From the IMG/VR virus record IMGVR_UViG_3300027996_002186, positions 1 to 64,000 of that record: a stretch of DNA of 64,000 nt, one strand, 5' to 3'. A model generated the notes under the pieces. The model ran no database searches. It saw only the letters and a list, made by a program, of their open reading frames with translations, and had not been told where the DNA came from. The position numbers and the translations under genes were made by a program. The stretch's first letter is position 1. Every line of letters begins with the position of its first letter. This stretch comes from a virus. Shown piece after piece: positions 42,058 to 50,698 of the stretch.

Positions 42058-42252
42058 TTATGTAACTGAGACTTTTCTTATTTCAATGTATTCACTTTCA
42101 TATCCATCATATAAGTCTTTCCTATCCAAAGTCCAACGGCTCACACCCAATTGCTCATTACCATAATGAGCGTATAATTTTCCGAGGTTAACAAACACCT
42201 CTACTCTGTTCGTCAATTTCCAACGAATATAAATTATAGTTTGACTTCTCAT
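42058..42252 (-). CDS. Small hypothetical protein
   Basis: 64 residues: MRSQTIIYIRWKLTNRVEVFVNLGKLYAHY, SRWTLDRKDLYDGYESEYIEIRK. Beta-like with Arg/Tyr. No family. Confidence 0.5.
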   Translation of the reverse strand: MRSQTIIYIRWKLTNRVEVFVNLGKLYAHYGNEQLGVSRWTLDRKDLYDGYESEYIEIRKVSVT

Positions 42253-42276
42253 ATATATTATAAAAAGAAGAGAGAA

Positions 42277-43056
42277 TTATACTCTCTCTTCCCAAAGTTC
42301 ACCAATATTAAGTAATCGATGTTGTATACCATACATATTTATAGTAGCACTTCTGTGGAAGTGACCATAATAGTGGTGTGTGATATCATTACCATTTAAT
42401 CTCAATAAATGAAACATATCTGTTATTTGATTTCGTTCAAATAACAGATCGGTTTTTAATTCTGTATCACCAGTATCTCTAATTATACCTTCAACAAAAG
42501 GACCAAGTCCAATGCTATTATCAACAGGACAATAATCGGGTGAGTTATGTGTAACTACAATATCGATGTCTTTCATGTTAGCTATTTTATCACGATCTAA
42601 TACGAATACTTCATCTTTCCACCAACTTTGACCTGGGTGTATTGTATAGTCACCTTTTCTTTGTTTATCAGTTCTTCTCCAATTTCTATCAACACTCACA
42701 GCACCACCAACACAAAGTATATTTTTTGTTTCGGTAAATCCTAATGTATCTAATTCTAAATTAAGGATGGTGTAGTCTGGAATAAGTTTAATATTACTAA
42801 ATCCAAATGGGTCATTATCGAAATAAGGTTTGAAGTCATGATTACCACGAATTGCGTATAACATGATGTTATTCTTCTCAAGAATAGTATTTACATATCC
42901 TAATGTTCGGCGCTCTTTCTCAAGAGTAGCAAAACCAACACCAAAGTCACCAACTTGAATTATGATAGCATCTTTTATATCATACTGCTTAACATATTGA
43001 TTAATCAAGTTAAAATTTCCGTGGATATCACCGAGATATAAAATTCTTTTTTTCAT
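42277..43056 (-). CDS. Calcineurin-like metallophosphoesterase
   Basis: 259 residues from MKKRILYLGDIHGNF; the frame upstream contains the promoter. Motifs in order: GDIHGN, VGDFGVG, RGNHD, VVTHNSPD, YYGHFHR, a full calcineurin-type dinuclear metal centre. Could cleave cyclic nucleotides, bis-nucleoside phosphates or phosphoproteins. It has a host-type promoter and is untagged. Confidence 0.9.
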   Translation of the reverse strand: MKKRILYLGDIHGNFNLINQYVKQYDIKDAIIIQVGDFGVGFATLEKERRTLGYVNTILEKNNIMLYAIRGNHDFKPYFDNDPFGFSNIKLIPDYTILNLELDTLGFTETKNILCVGGAVSVDRNWRRTDKQRKGDYTIHPGQSWWKDEVFVLDRDKIANMKDIDIVVTHNSPDYCPVDNSIGLGPFVEGIIRDTGDTELKTDLLFERNQITDMFHLLRLNGNDITHHYYGHFHRSATINMYGIQHRLLNIGELWEERV

Positions 43057-43060
43057 ATTA

Positions 43061-43090
43061 CAAATATAAGTAAAATTTACAGAAGGCAAA
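43061..43090 (-). promoter_or_regulatory. Bacteroidota-type promoter for the phosphoesterase
   Basis: Minus strand TTTG (43087-43090), 18 bases, TATATTTG (43061-43068), 4 nt, ATG 43056. Confidence 0.68.
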
Positions 43091-43122
43091 AATTATTTAT
43101 AGTATATCATGATGTTACATGA

Positions 43123-43335
43123 TTAACTTATACTTTTGAACCTTTTTTTACCACTCTCTACATTAGAATTCCAATTATCGAGGGGTCTAGCATGGTATGA
43201 TCCGAAAAGAATTGATTTGTAGATAACTAGCTTATCACCATTCTCGCTATGTGGGGCCATAAATAAAAATTCATATACACCACCTTTATAATGCCTGTAT
43301 TTCCCACCAGGCTCGGGATATTTTACTTTTTCCAT
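43123..43335 (-). CDS. DUF1653-like small protein
   Basis: 70 residues: GGKYRHYKGGVYEFLFMAPHSENGDKLVIYKSILFGSYHARPLDNW matches the DUF1653 pattern (G-x-Y-x-H-x-K-G, xHxE, VxY, RPL). Function unknown in the family. Confidence 0.78.
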   Translation of the reverse strand: MEKVKYPEPGGKYRHYKGGVYEFLFMAPHSENGDKLVIYKSILFGSYHARPLDNWNSNVESGKKRFKSIS

Positions 43336-43366
43336 ATAAATAATATGTAGTAAGTAAGTGAAAGTT

Positions 43367-43810
43367 TTAATTTTTTATTAAATATCTCACAACAGAATCC
43401 CAATTTTCGAATTTATCAGAACCAAAGTGTAACCACTCTCCTTCAAATTCTGGTTGTCCATCAGCGTCACTATCATCAATTAGGTATTCACCCTTCAATA
43501 ATGATTTGTCACCACACAGAACCATTCTTTGAACAACGTCAAATCCTAAGTGGTCCCAAATCCATTGTGCCTTTTCTGTGAAACAATTTACGTTTCTAAA
43601 TGAAGGTCTTGTTAGAATCCAAACATCATATTTTTCTTCTAGTTTCCTAAATGAATCAATTGCACCAGGCATTTCTTCTAATTTAAGAAAAAATCCCCAT
43701 TGAGATTGTGGATATTTTTGCTCAGGATATTTTTCTAAAGCTTCTGATGCGGCTTTGAAAAAATCACAAAGGACTCCATCCATATCTACGTAAACTTTTT
43801 TTCTTTTCAT
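43367..43810 (-). CDS. 5'(3')-deoxyribonucleotidase, HAD superfamily
   Basis: 147 residues. VYVDMDGVLCDFF (residues 7-19) is the HAD nucleophile motif; WILTRPSF motif II, LKGEYLIDDSDADG the late acidic motif. It matches the NT5C-type enzymes that dephosphorylate dNMPs and balance nucleotide pools. Fits the phage's nucleotide-metabolism set with rpiB. Confidence 0.85.
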   Translation of the reverse strand: MKRKKVYVDMDGVLCDFFKAASEALEKYPEQKYPQSQWGFFLKLEEMPGAIDSFRKLEEKYDVWILTRPSFRNVNCFTEKAQWIWDHLGFDVVQRMVLCGDKSLLKGEYLIDDSDADGQPEFEGEWLHFGSDKFENWDSVVRYLIKN

Positions 43811-43965
43811 AATATTTCTTTTAATTTTCTACTTCGAAAAATGTTACTTTCTATGAAATAACAAGTAAGGTACTTATAAGTGTGTTCATAATATAATATA
43901 CAGAATTAATATATAATATTATAATTATAGTTGATAATTATAGATTAGTTTAAATAAGGAACAAC

Positions 43966-44499
43966 ATGAAACATATAAAAAGATTTGATGAGGTTATTAA
44001 AGTCGATATTAAAGTCGGTGATACTGTCCTTGGTGGTCGATTTAAGAATAAGAAAACCCTTGTTAAGAAAATAGGTAAAAATAAAAAAGGTGATATAACT
44101 ATTAATGATAAGCCTTTGCTTAAATATAGAATCATAAAAGAAGATGTTGATATTAAAGATGTTGTTACTTATTACTTATCACATTTAATAGATGATGGAT
44201 TCGTAGCTTATGATGGAGATGAATTTATAAGAATTTTCAAACCAAAGTATGGTGATGTTTATACTTATACGAATTTAATAGAATTTAATTTTGCTGAAAT
44301 AGCTGGTGATATAATCAGGTTTGTTAATTCAGTGGACGATATTAAAAATATATCATATATGACAATTGCTGAAAAACCAAAAGAGTATAAAATGCAAGGT
44401 GGTGGTGTGTTATTTGATAATTTGGAAAGAAATGTTATTGATATTAATAATTTAGAACAAGTCAATATGGATATGTATTCATTGACTATATTATTTTAA
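43966..44499 (+). CDS. Tagged protein, D-x-G-Y-like family
   Basis: 177 residues beginning MKHIKRFDEVIKVDIKVGD (F-D-E). First a KOW/SH3-like part (VGDTVLGGRFKNKKTLVKKIGK), then VVTYYLSHLIDDGFVAYDGDEFIRIFKP, the family core in divergent form. TTAATATATA is about 50 bases upstream. Confidence 0.62.
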   Translation: MKHIKRFDEVIKVDIKVGDTVLGGRFKNKKTLVKKIGKNKKGDITINDKPLLKYRIIKEDVDIKDVVTYYLSHLIDDGFVAYDGDEFIRIFKPKYGDVYTYTNLIEFNFAEIAGDIIRFVNSVDDIKNISYMTIAEKPKEYKMQGGGVLFDNLERNVIDINNLEQVNMDMYSLTILF

Positions 44500-44551
44500 T
44501 ATAATGTAAACTTTTACATGGTCAAGAAATAAAAGAAATAAATCTTTAAAA

Positions 44552-44815
44552 ATGTCAAAATCAGAAAACGTTAAAGTTAAGAAGAAAACCACTAAGAAAC
44601 CTAGTGCTAAAAAAACTACTCAGAAGAAAGTAGTTAAGAAACCTAAAGTTATTAAAGACCTAAGTTTATGGGCCTTAAACGAGAATAACGAAATCGAAAA
44701 AGTTATTGTACCACTTAAATATAAATTGGATTATATTAAAAGATTCGGTGTTATGGAAATAACAAATAAAACGGAGTTAAAAACTTGGTTAGAAAATATT
44801 AAATTAGTAGGATGA
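44552..44815 (+). CDS. Lys-rich histone-tail-like protein
   Basis: 87 residues. The first 35 are Lys-rich (KVKKKTTKKPSAKKTTQKKV), as in histone H1-like tails; a short folded part follows (DLSLWALNENNEIEKVIVPL). May bind nucleic acid. ATGA overlap with rpiB. Confidence 0.62.
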   Translation: MSKSENVKVKKKTTKKPSAKKTTQKKVVKKPKVIKDLSLWALNENNEIEKVIVPLKYKLDYIKRFGVMEITNKTELKTWLENIKLVG

Positions 44816-45258
44816 TTAAAATATCAATGGGTTCGGACCATGCTGGTTTTGAATTAAAACAGGAAATTAAAAAATACCTTCACACACTTGGTAATAAAGT
44901 TGAAATAAGTGATAAGGGTTGTTTTGTTGAGGAAAGGTGTGACTACCCAGACTATGCACATTTAGTTGCAGAAGATGTTGAAAAAGATATATGTGATTTT
45001 GGTATATTAGTTTGTGGATCAGGTAATGGTATAAATATGTCAGCTAATAAATGGGATGGTGTTAGATCTGCATTATGTTGGAACTCCGAAATAGCTAATA
45101 TGGCGAGACTTCATAACGATGCTAATATACTAACACTACCTGGGAGATATATTTCGGTAGAAGACGCAATAGAGTGTGTGTGTGAGTTTATGAAGACCGA
45201 ATTTGAAGGTGGTAGACACTCCGATAGAGTTGAAAAAATATCTATTTGTAGATCCTAA
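44812..45258 (+). CDS. rpiB: Ribose-5-phosphate isomerase B
   Basis: 148 residues, normal RpiB/LacAB length. ISMGSDHAGFELK (substrate loop), YPDYAH, and ILVCGSGNGINMSANKWDGVRSALCWN with the catalytic Cys and anion-hole Gly-Ser-Gly-Asn-Gly; later HNDANILTLPGRYI. Interconverts ribulose-5-P and ribose-5-P, feeding PRPP and nucleotide synthesis. An auxiliary metabolic gene in a phage, translated together with the Lys-rich protein before it. Confidence 0.93.
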   Translation: MIKISMGSDHAGFELKQEIKKYLHTLGNKVEISDKGCFVEERCDYPDYAHLVAEDVEKDICDFGILVCGSGNGINMSANKWDGVRSALCWNSEIANMARLHNDANILTLPGRYISVEDAIECVCEFMKTEFEGGRHSDRVEKISICRS

Positions 45259-45363
45259 AATTGGTAAAAATAAATTCGATGAAATTTATTAAAATTTCAA
45301 GGTTTTGGTATAAAGTGATAATATAAAGTTAATAGATATATTACAAAAAATAACATCTTACTT

Positions 45364-45597
45364 ATGAAAAATTTCGATAACAACCTTAGAGAATTTACTA
45401 TTTCACATTTAAATGGAAATAAAATAGATGAAGATTATAAATTTCTTGTTGAGAAATTTATTTTTTATATGGATGCTTATTGTGCTGAAATGAAAACCAC
45501 AGATAGTGAAGTTTTAAACAATGATAAGTTATATAAAACGGTATCTTCTCTTTTTAAGAGTGTTATTATGGAGAAGCAACTTAATATGGTTGTTTAA
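45364..45597 (+). CDS. Small helical hypothetical protein
   Basis: 77 residues: MKNFDNNLREFTISHLNGNKIDEDYKFLVEKFIFYMDAYC. Mostly helical, slightly tag-like at the first residues. Converges on the next minus-strand gene. Confidence 0.52.
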   Translation: MKNFDNNLREFTISHLNGNKIDEDYKFLVEKFIFYMDAYCAEMKTTDSEVLNNDKLYKTVSSLFKSVIMEKQLNMVV

Positions 45598-45999
45598 TTA
45601 AAAGTTTGTGTGTGCTACACCATCACCGAATGTAACATATTCCTTTTCTTTTTCTTTTGTAAAAGAAAGATATTTATCAATAGGATAATGTTCACGATCT
45701 TCGGTATCTTTTTCGAACCATTCTGATATTTTCATTAAGTCACGTATCCTCTCAATTATATCTTTTAGGTTTGAAGAATCTGGTGTTTCCTTATATTCTT
45801 TCCATTGAATTCTAACAAATATTTGATCACTTTTGGGTAACATCTTACTAACATTTATAGAAAATCCTTCGTCTTCCAATTCCATACAAATATCCTTTAT
45901 CGTTTGTACCAAACAATCTGTTTCTTCGTTATCATATCCCATTCTACAAGGTTTGGAAACGTTTGAGTTAAATTCATTTATAGATTTTAGATATCTCAT
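45598..45999 (-). CDS. Tagged protein, D-x-G-Y paralogue family
   Basis: 133 residues beginning MRYLKSINEFNSNVS (I-N-E). Core: TIKDICMELEDEGFSINVSKMLPKSDQIFVRIQW. Overlaps the preceding tagged paralogue by 4 bases, an operon pair. Confidence 0.68.
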   Translation of the reverse strand: MRYLKSINEFNSNVSKPCRMGYDNEETDCLVQTIKDICMELEDEGFSINVSKMLPKSDQIFVRIQWKEYKETPDSSNLKDIIERIRDLMKISEWFEKDTEDREHYPIDKYLSFTKEKEKEYVTFGDGVAHTNF

Positions 46000-46517
46000 T
46001 TTTCGTAAGGAGCAAATATGTGTTCCCAGGGGATAATATCTTCTGTGTGATACATAGCAATATCAAATCTAATACCATGTTCACCATCACCTTGAAATAC
46101 CGAGGACTCTAAAGAAAAATTAAGTATTTTGAATTTATACCCAAAATCTTTTATTTTAATTAACGAATCAGAAAACTCATTAAAGAATTCAATTGTACTA
46201 GACATTTGTTTATCATTTACATCTCTAATTGATGATGATAAATCATCAAATCTTAATCTAAGTGTATATCCTTTATAAAGAGGTTTATCTATGTAATTTA
46301 TTCTATCTCTAACTTCAAAGTTTTCATCAACTAAAGTATGTGTTGAGTTTTTAATTCCTATAATTTTACCACCTAAATCAACCAATTCTAAGAAAAATTC
46401 TTTTAACTCACCATCTCTATTATATTCAGATCTCATGATAGCTAATTCAAACCAACCATCTCCCTCGCCCGATTCGTTTATCATCTCTACATTATTATAA
46501 TTCTTTAAGTATTTCAT
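45996..46517 (-). CDS. Tagged protein, D-x-G-Y paralogue family
   Basis: 173 residues starting MKYLKNYNNVEMINESGEG (I-N-E-S). Core: KEFFLELVDLGGKIIGIKNSTHTL. Middle YTLRLRFDDLSSSIRDV, then helix and strand (FNEFSDSLIKIKDFGYKFKIL). ATAATATATA ends 4 nt before the ATG. Confidence 0.68.
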   Translation of the reverse strand: MKYLKNYNNVEMINESGEGDGWFELAIMRSEYNRDGELKEFFLELVDLGGKIIGIKNSTHTLVDENFEVRDRINYIDKPLYKGYTLRLRFDDLSSSIRDVNDKQMSSTIEFFNEFSDSLIKIKDFGYKFKILNFSLESSVFQGDGEHGIRFDIAMYHTEDIIPWEHIFAPYEK

Positions 46518-46527
46518 TAACTATATA

Positions 46528-46641
46528 TTATTTTCCTTTGAAGAAATTCCAAAATCCACCGACTTTCTTTTTAGGATATTCAACTGCTTGTGGTTTGATT
46601 GGTTCTTCTGGTTTATTTAACTCTCCATTACTATACCACAT
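46528..46641 (-). CDS. Very small protein (37 aa)
   Basis: Frame MWYSNGELNKPEEPIKPQ ending VGGFWNFFKGK. It overlaps the next upstream short frame. A Pro/Glu linker plus aromatic basic end is protein-like, but only length and position support it. Confidence 0.4.
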   Translation of the reverse strand: MWYSNGELNKPEEPIKPQAVEYPKKKVGGFWNFFKGK

Positions 46642-46748
46642 ATTTCTCTTATCTTTAGATAGTCTTGGTATTCTGGGGAATCGGTGTTGACTCCATTTTT
46701 ATTTAATATCGATTTAGCGTATGCTATATTTTCATTAATAATACTCAC
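46617..46748 (-). CDS. Very small protein (43 aa, GTG start)
   Basis: Frame VSIINENIAYAKSILNKNG ending REICGIVMES. Helical and plausible; follows the slyD-side terminator. The GTG start follows the AT-rich stretch by about 10 bases. Confidence 0.4.
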   Translation of the reverse strand: MSIINENIAYAKSILNKNGVNTDSPEYQDYLKIREICGIVMES

Positions 46749-46768
46749 GTTGTATATATAAAAACAAA

Positions 46769-46800
46769 AAAACCCAATCACTTTTGGTGATTGGGTTTTT
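46769..46800. terminator. Rho-independent terminator after slyD-like gene
   Basis: AAAACCCAATCAC and GTGATTGGGTTTT, stem over 11 bp with a TTTTG loop. T runs on both strands. Located 20 bases after the SlyD-like stop on the minus strand. Confidence 0.85.
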
Positions 46801-46819
46801 ATATCAATATGTTTGGTTA

Positions 46820-47266
46820 TTAAGCCTCTGTTGTCTCAGTAGCAGTTGCTTGAATATCAATAACTTCAATGTCAAATTGGATATCTTTCCCAGCTAACGG
46901 GTGATTACCATCAATCACAATGTGATTTTCTTTAATCTCTTTAACTTTTACTGGTGTACTTTGACCATTGTCTGATTGTGCTTCAAGTGTTAATCCAACT
47001 TCAACATCCCCAGGCATTTGGTCTTTAGGTACTTCTACAATTAGGTCTTCTCTTACTGGTCCGTAAGCATCTTCTGGTGTTAAAAACTCTGTGTTGACTT
47101 TATCTCCTATATTTTTACCGATTAAAACGTCTTCAAATCCCGGAATTATTTGTCCAGAACCAATTTGAAACGTTAAGGGATCTCTTCCCTGTGATGTGTC
47201 AAAAGTTGTTCCATCAGTTAATTTACCAGTATAATGAACGCTAACTACATTTCCATTTTCTATCAT
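46820..47266 (-). CDS. slyD: FKBP-type peptidyl-prolyl isomerase, SlyD-like
   Basis: 148 residues with FKBP core VVSVHYTGKLTDGTTFDTSQGRDPL, GSGQIIPGFEDVLIG, and an inserted flap (YGPVREDLIVEVPKDQMPGDVEVG) typical of SlyD. HPLAGKDIQFDIEVIDI closes it. No His-rich metal tail. It catalyses proline isomerisation and acts as a chaperone. Has its own terminator. Confidence 0.92.
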   Translation of the reverse strand: MIENGNVVSVHYTGKLTDGTTFDTSQGRDPLTFQIGSGQIIPGFEDVLIGKNIGDKVNTEFLTPEDAYGPVREDLIVEVPKDQMPGDVEVGLTLEAQSDNGQSTPVKVKEIKENHIVIDGNHPLAGKDIQFDIEVIDIQATATETTEA

Positions 47267-47313
47267 AATAATTAATTTATTTTTAAGTTATATTATTAAT
47301 TCTTTTTTTGTTG

Positions 47314-47436
47314 TTATAATTGGTTAATTAATAACCATTTTTTATATTTAAGTGTGTTACTTAGAAAGTCATCTATTTCATATTCAACTGAATCTGTTGG
47401 TACCTCAATTATTAATATATTATCTTTTATAATCAT
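47314..47436 (-). CDS. Very small protein (40 aa)
   Basis: Frame MIIKDNILIIEVPTDSVE ending KKWLLINQL. Alternating hydrophobic strand then acidic turn; looks like a small beta-alpha peptide and has a clear stop and start. Lies between slyD and the divergent 47528 gene. Confidence 0.5.
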   Translation of the reverse strand: MIIKDNILIIEVPTDSVEYEIDDFLSNTLKYKKWLLINQL

Positions 47437-47527
47437 AATTCTTAAATGTTTGTATATTTATATATTTTTCTTAAATGTTTTTGTTAATTATATATTAAAC
47501 TTTTTGTTATTATTAATTAGAATTAAT

Positions 47528-48217
47528 GTGAGAGAATCTTTCGAAGAATATAAAAAAACAATAGAAACCTTAATTATCAACTTCAAATATCTATATGATG
47601 GTGATGTTAAATCATCTAGTAATAAATCATACTCTGGTAGTATATCACATAAAAACACTTCACCTAGTTTTGTTATAAATTGTATAAATCAAATATACGA
47701 TGAAAGTATTCAATCGATGATCGATAAGTCAATACCAATGAGTATAGGATTAAAAACTGAACCATTGATAGGTAAACCAAGTAATGTGGCTGATAATATA
47801 TTTTATTATATTGATAAATTAAAAACAAACTCATTCAAACCTCTTTATGTTTTTTGTTCATATAATGGAAGAAAATTATTTGGTATAACTAAAGAAATTA
47901 ATAAAAACAAGCCTTTCCCGGGACACTTTTATGATATAGAAAAGTATCATAGTAGATCATATGACTTATATTTATCACCTATACTAATTAATGATAAAGA
48001 AGATGATATTGAGATTTATGTAACTGACAAATCAATACAAAGCTTAGTTTATTCTATACAAAATATGGATTATAAAATTTCAAAAGATGATGAATCATAC
48101 AAACATACAATGTCTTATCATTTTTATGATTGTGACTTTACCTGTTATAAATTGATAATCAAGGATGTATCTAAATGGAGGGATGAGAAAATAAATGAAA
48201 TATTAAATGAGAATTGA
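47528..48217 (+). CDS. Hypothetical protein with weak tag-like start
   Basis: 230 residues from GTG (VRESFEEYKKTIETLI). The longer frame upstream is intergenic read-through. IIINFKYLYDGDVKSSSNKSYSG, KPLYVFCSYNGRKLFGITKEI and FYDCDFTCYKLIIKDVSKWRDEK suggest an alpha/beta protein. Overlaps the next gene. Unrecognised. Confidence 0.58.
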   Translation: MRESFEEYKKTIETLIINFKYLYDGDVKSSSNKSYSGSISHKNTSPSFVINCINQIYDESIQSMIDKSIPMSIGLKTEPLIGKPSNVADNIFYYIDKLKTNSFKPLYVFCSYNGRKLFGITKEINKNKPFPGHFYDIEKYHSRSYDLYLSPILINDKEDDIEIYVTDKSIQSLVYSIQNMDYKISKDDESYKHTMSYHFYDCDFTCYKLIIKDVSKWRDEKINEILNEN

Positions 48218-48614
48218 TTGTGATAGTTTGGATTTTGGATTGGAATGTTATGATCCAAGTTCTTTAGAGGAACGAAATAGATTAAAATCTAGTAAATTAG
48301 TTAAGGATTTATTGAAAATAAATAATAAAATGGAACCTAGAAGAAACTATATGGTTATATCAATGAATGTCTTTAATCTATTAGAGTATCACGATAGATT
48401 TGAACATATAAAATTATCTAGTAAAAAAGAAATAGGCCCATTAACACTTGTTGGTTATATAGGTGGTTTAGATTGTTATGTAGATTTAAATATGAAACAT
48501 AATAACATACTATTACATTACGATAAACAAGTTATTCGTAATCTTAGATTAGAATCTATATTAGATGATAGTAATATTATTGATGATGAGGTTGAAATTG
48601 AAGTGATAATTTAA
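48207..48614 (+). CDS. Hypothetical protein
   Basis: 135 residues: MRIDCDSLDFGLECYDPSSLEERN, YMVISMNVFNLLEYHDRFEHIKL, then IGPLTLVGYIGGLDCYVDLNM. Central region reads like a beta-rich structural or binding fold. Overlaps the upstream gene by 11 bases. Confidence 0.55.
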   Translation: MRIDCDSLDFGLECYDPSSLEERNRLKSSKLVKDLLKINNKMEPRRNYMVISMNVFNLLEYHDRFEHIKLSSKKEIGPLTLVGYIGGLDCYVDLNMKHNNILLHYDKQVIRNLRLESILDDSNIIDDEVEIEVII

Positions 48615-48647
48615 CTGGACTAAAAGATTTTTATCTCACCTAACATA

Positions 48648-50648
48648 TTATTTATTATTGTTATTGAATTTCTCAAATTTAGCGATAATCTTTTTATTTG
48701 TATTATCGATAGTCATTAAGCTTTTCCTATCCGTTTTCATTCCTTTTCCAGCACCGGCCCTAATAAATTCTTCTTTTGTTACTGTTGATGGTGTACCATC
48801 GTTATTAACTAATTGATATTCGAAATTTTCATTAGTATCTTGTCCTAATAACTTAACACCTTTGGTATCATAATCAACATCCTCTCCAGATCTAGCAGTA
48901 TCTATCTTTTCTTTAAGAGCATTTACAAAATCTCTAGCTATCTTCTTTAATACATCAACATATTTATCTGTATCATAAGCTATTTTCATCATAGCTTTAT
49001 TATATTTTAATAGATTAAGACCAGCGATATTTGTAATTGATGGGTGACCTCCACTATTTCTTATTACAATTTCCCATACTGGAATTTTGAGATTATTTAA
49101 TAGTGTTTTTTGTTCGTAAGATAAATCTTTATGTAAAACATTCATAGCTTCTTCTAATCCATCTTCTTTAATATCAACATTAAGAATAGTTCTACCCTCT
49201 TTCTTAAATACACAATCAGAATAAAAAGCTTCTAAATCAGAATATTTAAATCCAACACCTTCGTATGAATCACCTTCATCCTTCTTCATTTTTTTCCAAT
49301 CTTGTGAATTTTCAAATTCATTCTTAATTGATTCTAATGATATATAATACTTACTCATCATTGGTTCATACTTAGCTAATACTTCTTTAGAGATTTCTCC
49401 TAAGTTAATATCTTTAAGTATTTTCTCCTTAAATGGATTACAAGAAACTTGTACAAGACCCATTGGCCAAACAATACAGATAAATTCCGCATCCGGGAAA
49501 TTCTTAAATGGTGTATATCTATCATAAGAACCTGGTTTAATCATACTACCACCTCCATATTGCATAAGTATTTTATAATCTTCATCAATATGAATACCCT
49601 TTATAGAACTCTTACCATTGAGAGCTTTTCTTCCTAACCAAGTAACGCTATAAACATTTTTCGGTTTATCTTCAATATAATTTTTATCAAATAATCTATC
49701 AACATACTTAACATACTCTTCGTTAGATATTCCTAGCTTCTTAGCTAATTCAACATCTTGAGAGGCTGGCATTCTGTGTATATTTTTTAGGATGCTTAAT
49801 TCGGTTCTACCAATTTCCATAACATCACCACTTTCACTTTCAACGAATCCGTAATCCTTCATTCTCTCGATATAGTTAGTAAGGTTTGTTTTTATTTCTT
49901 CTGGTGTTGCTAATCTACCAAGCTTATCGCTTGTTTTTGCATTATTAATATAATGTCTAATATTGTTAAACATTGAGTATAAACTCGCAGTTGAGTCTAA
50001 TAATAAACACTCAAGTATATTCTTATTTATGTGATCTCTTTTACCATCTAATGATTTAACAGTTATTCTTTTATTCTTATAAGCTAATAATAATCTATTA
50101 ACCACTAATCCCATCATAAATCTATTCTTTTGTGGTGTTTCTGCCTTTTCATATTTGAATATAGAATTTTGAACATCTTCTGGCTTAATATTATTTCTCA
50201 AGAAATCTGCTGAATCAATTGTTTGAATCATTTTTATATCTTGTGCCGTGAATATATCTGAATATGAAACTTCACCTGATATAATCTCAACATTTGATCT
50301 AGCTGATTTGAAATATGTTGATTCTGTGTCCTCAGCACCAACTTGTTTATCATGATGATCCGATTGTATATGGAACATTGGTTTACCGTGTGCGAAATCA
50401 ACTAAAACTTTTAATGTATCAGGTCTTCCGTTTTTAACAGCATACTCTAATCCACCATATTGAATGATATGACAATCAACTGTTTCTATTTGATAGTAAT
50501 TTTTTAAGAATACACTCATAGCTAATGCTGATGTTACTCCATCTAAATCTTTGTGAAAGTATATCTCACATTCTTTATATCCTTTAGTTATAGCTTTTAT
50601 GTTTCTTAAACCTACTTCCTCGTTTACAAACTCAGTATATTTTTTCAT
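48648..50648 (-). CDS. Tagged DHH-family phosphoesterase
   Basis: 666 residues from MKKYTEFVNEEVGLRN, a close match to T4 internal-protein leaders; the ATG four codons upstream would only lengthen it. DHH domain motifs: HKDLDGVTSALAM (I), LVDFAHGKP (II), IQSDHHDKQ (III, the DHH), TIDSADFL (IV). It continues with a winged-helix-like stretch (SQDVELAKKLGISNEEYVKYVD) and a C-terminal domain with a NSGGHPSITNI motif, resembling DHHA1 Gly-Gly-His. DHH enzymes include RecJ exonucleases and NrnA/GdpP nanoRNases/c-di-AMP hydrolases; which cannot be told. A virion-borne nuclease/phosphodiesterase is plausible. Confidence 0.85.
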   Translation of the reverse strand: MKKYTEFVNEEVGLRNIKAITKGYKECEIYFHKDLDGVTSALAMSVFLKNYYQIETVDCHIIQYGGLEYAVKNGRPDTLKVLVDFAHGKPMFHIQSDHHDKQVGAEDTESTYFKSARSNVEIISGEVSYSDIFTAQDIKMIQTIDSADFLRNNIKPEDVQNSIFKYEKAETPQKNRFMMGLVVNRLLLAYKNKRITVKSLDGKRDHINKNILECLLLDSTASLYSMFNNIRHYINNAKTSDKLGRLATPEEIKTNLTNYIERMKDYGFVESESGDVMEIGRTELSILKNIHRMPASQDVELAKKLGISNEEYVKYVDRLFDKNYIEDKPKNVYSVTWLGRKALNGKSSIKGIHIDEDYKILMQYGGGSMIKPGSYDRYTPFKNFPDAEFICIVWPMGLVQVSCNPFKEKILKDINLGEISKEVLAKYEPMMSKYYISLESIKNEFENSQDWKKMKKDEGDSYEGVGFKYSDLEAFYSDCVFKKEGRTILNVDIKEDGLEEAMNVLHKDLSYEQKTLLNNLKIPVWEIVIRNSGGHPSITNIAGLNLLKYNKAMMKIAYDTDKYVDVLKKIARDFVNALKEKIDTARSGEDVDYDTKGVKLLGQDTNENFEYQLVNNDGTPSTVTKEEFIRAGAGKGMKTDRKSLMTIDNTNKKIIAKFEKFNNNNK

Positions 50649-50698
50649 ATTATTTTTCATATCAGTATAATAATTTTCTTTATTCTTTATATATTAAA

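Noticed and set aside
47354-47527. N-terminal hydrophobic extension of the 47528 gene
   Set aside because: Runs through intergenic AT-rich sequence and overlaps a small opposite-strand gene; composition is not protein-like.
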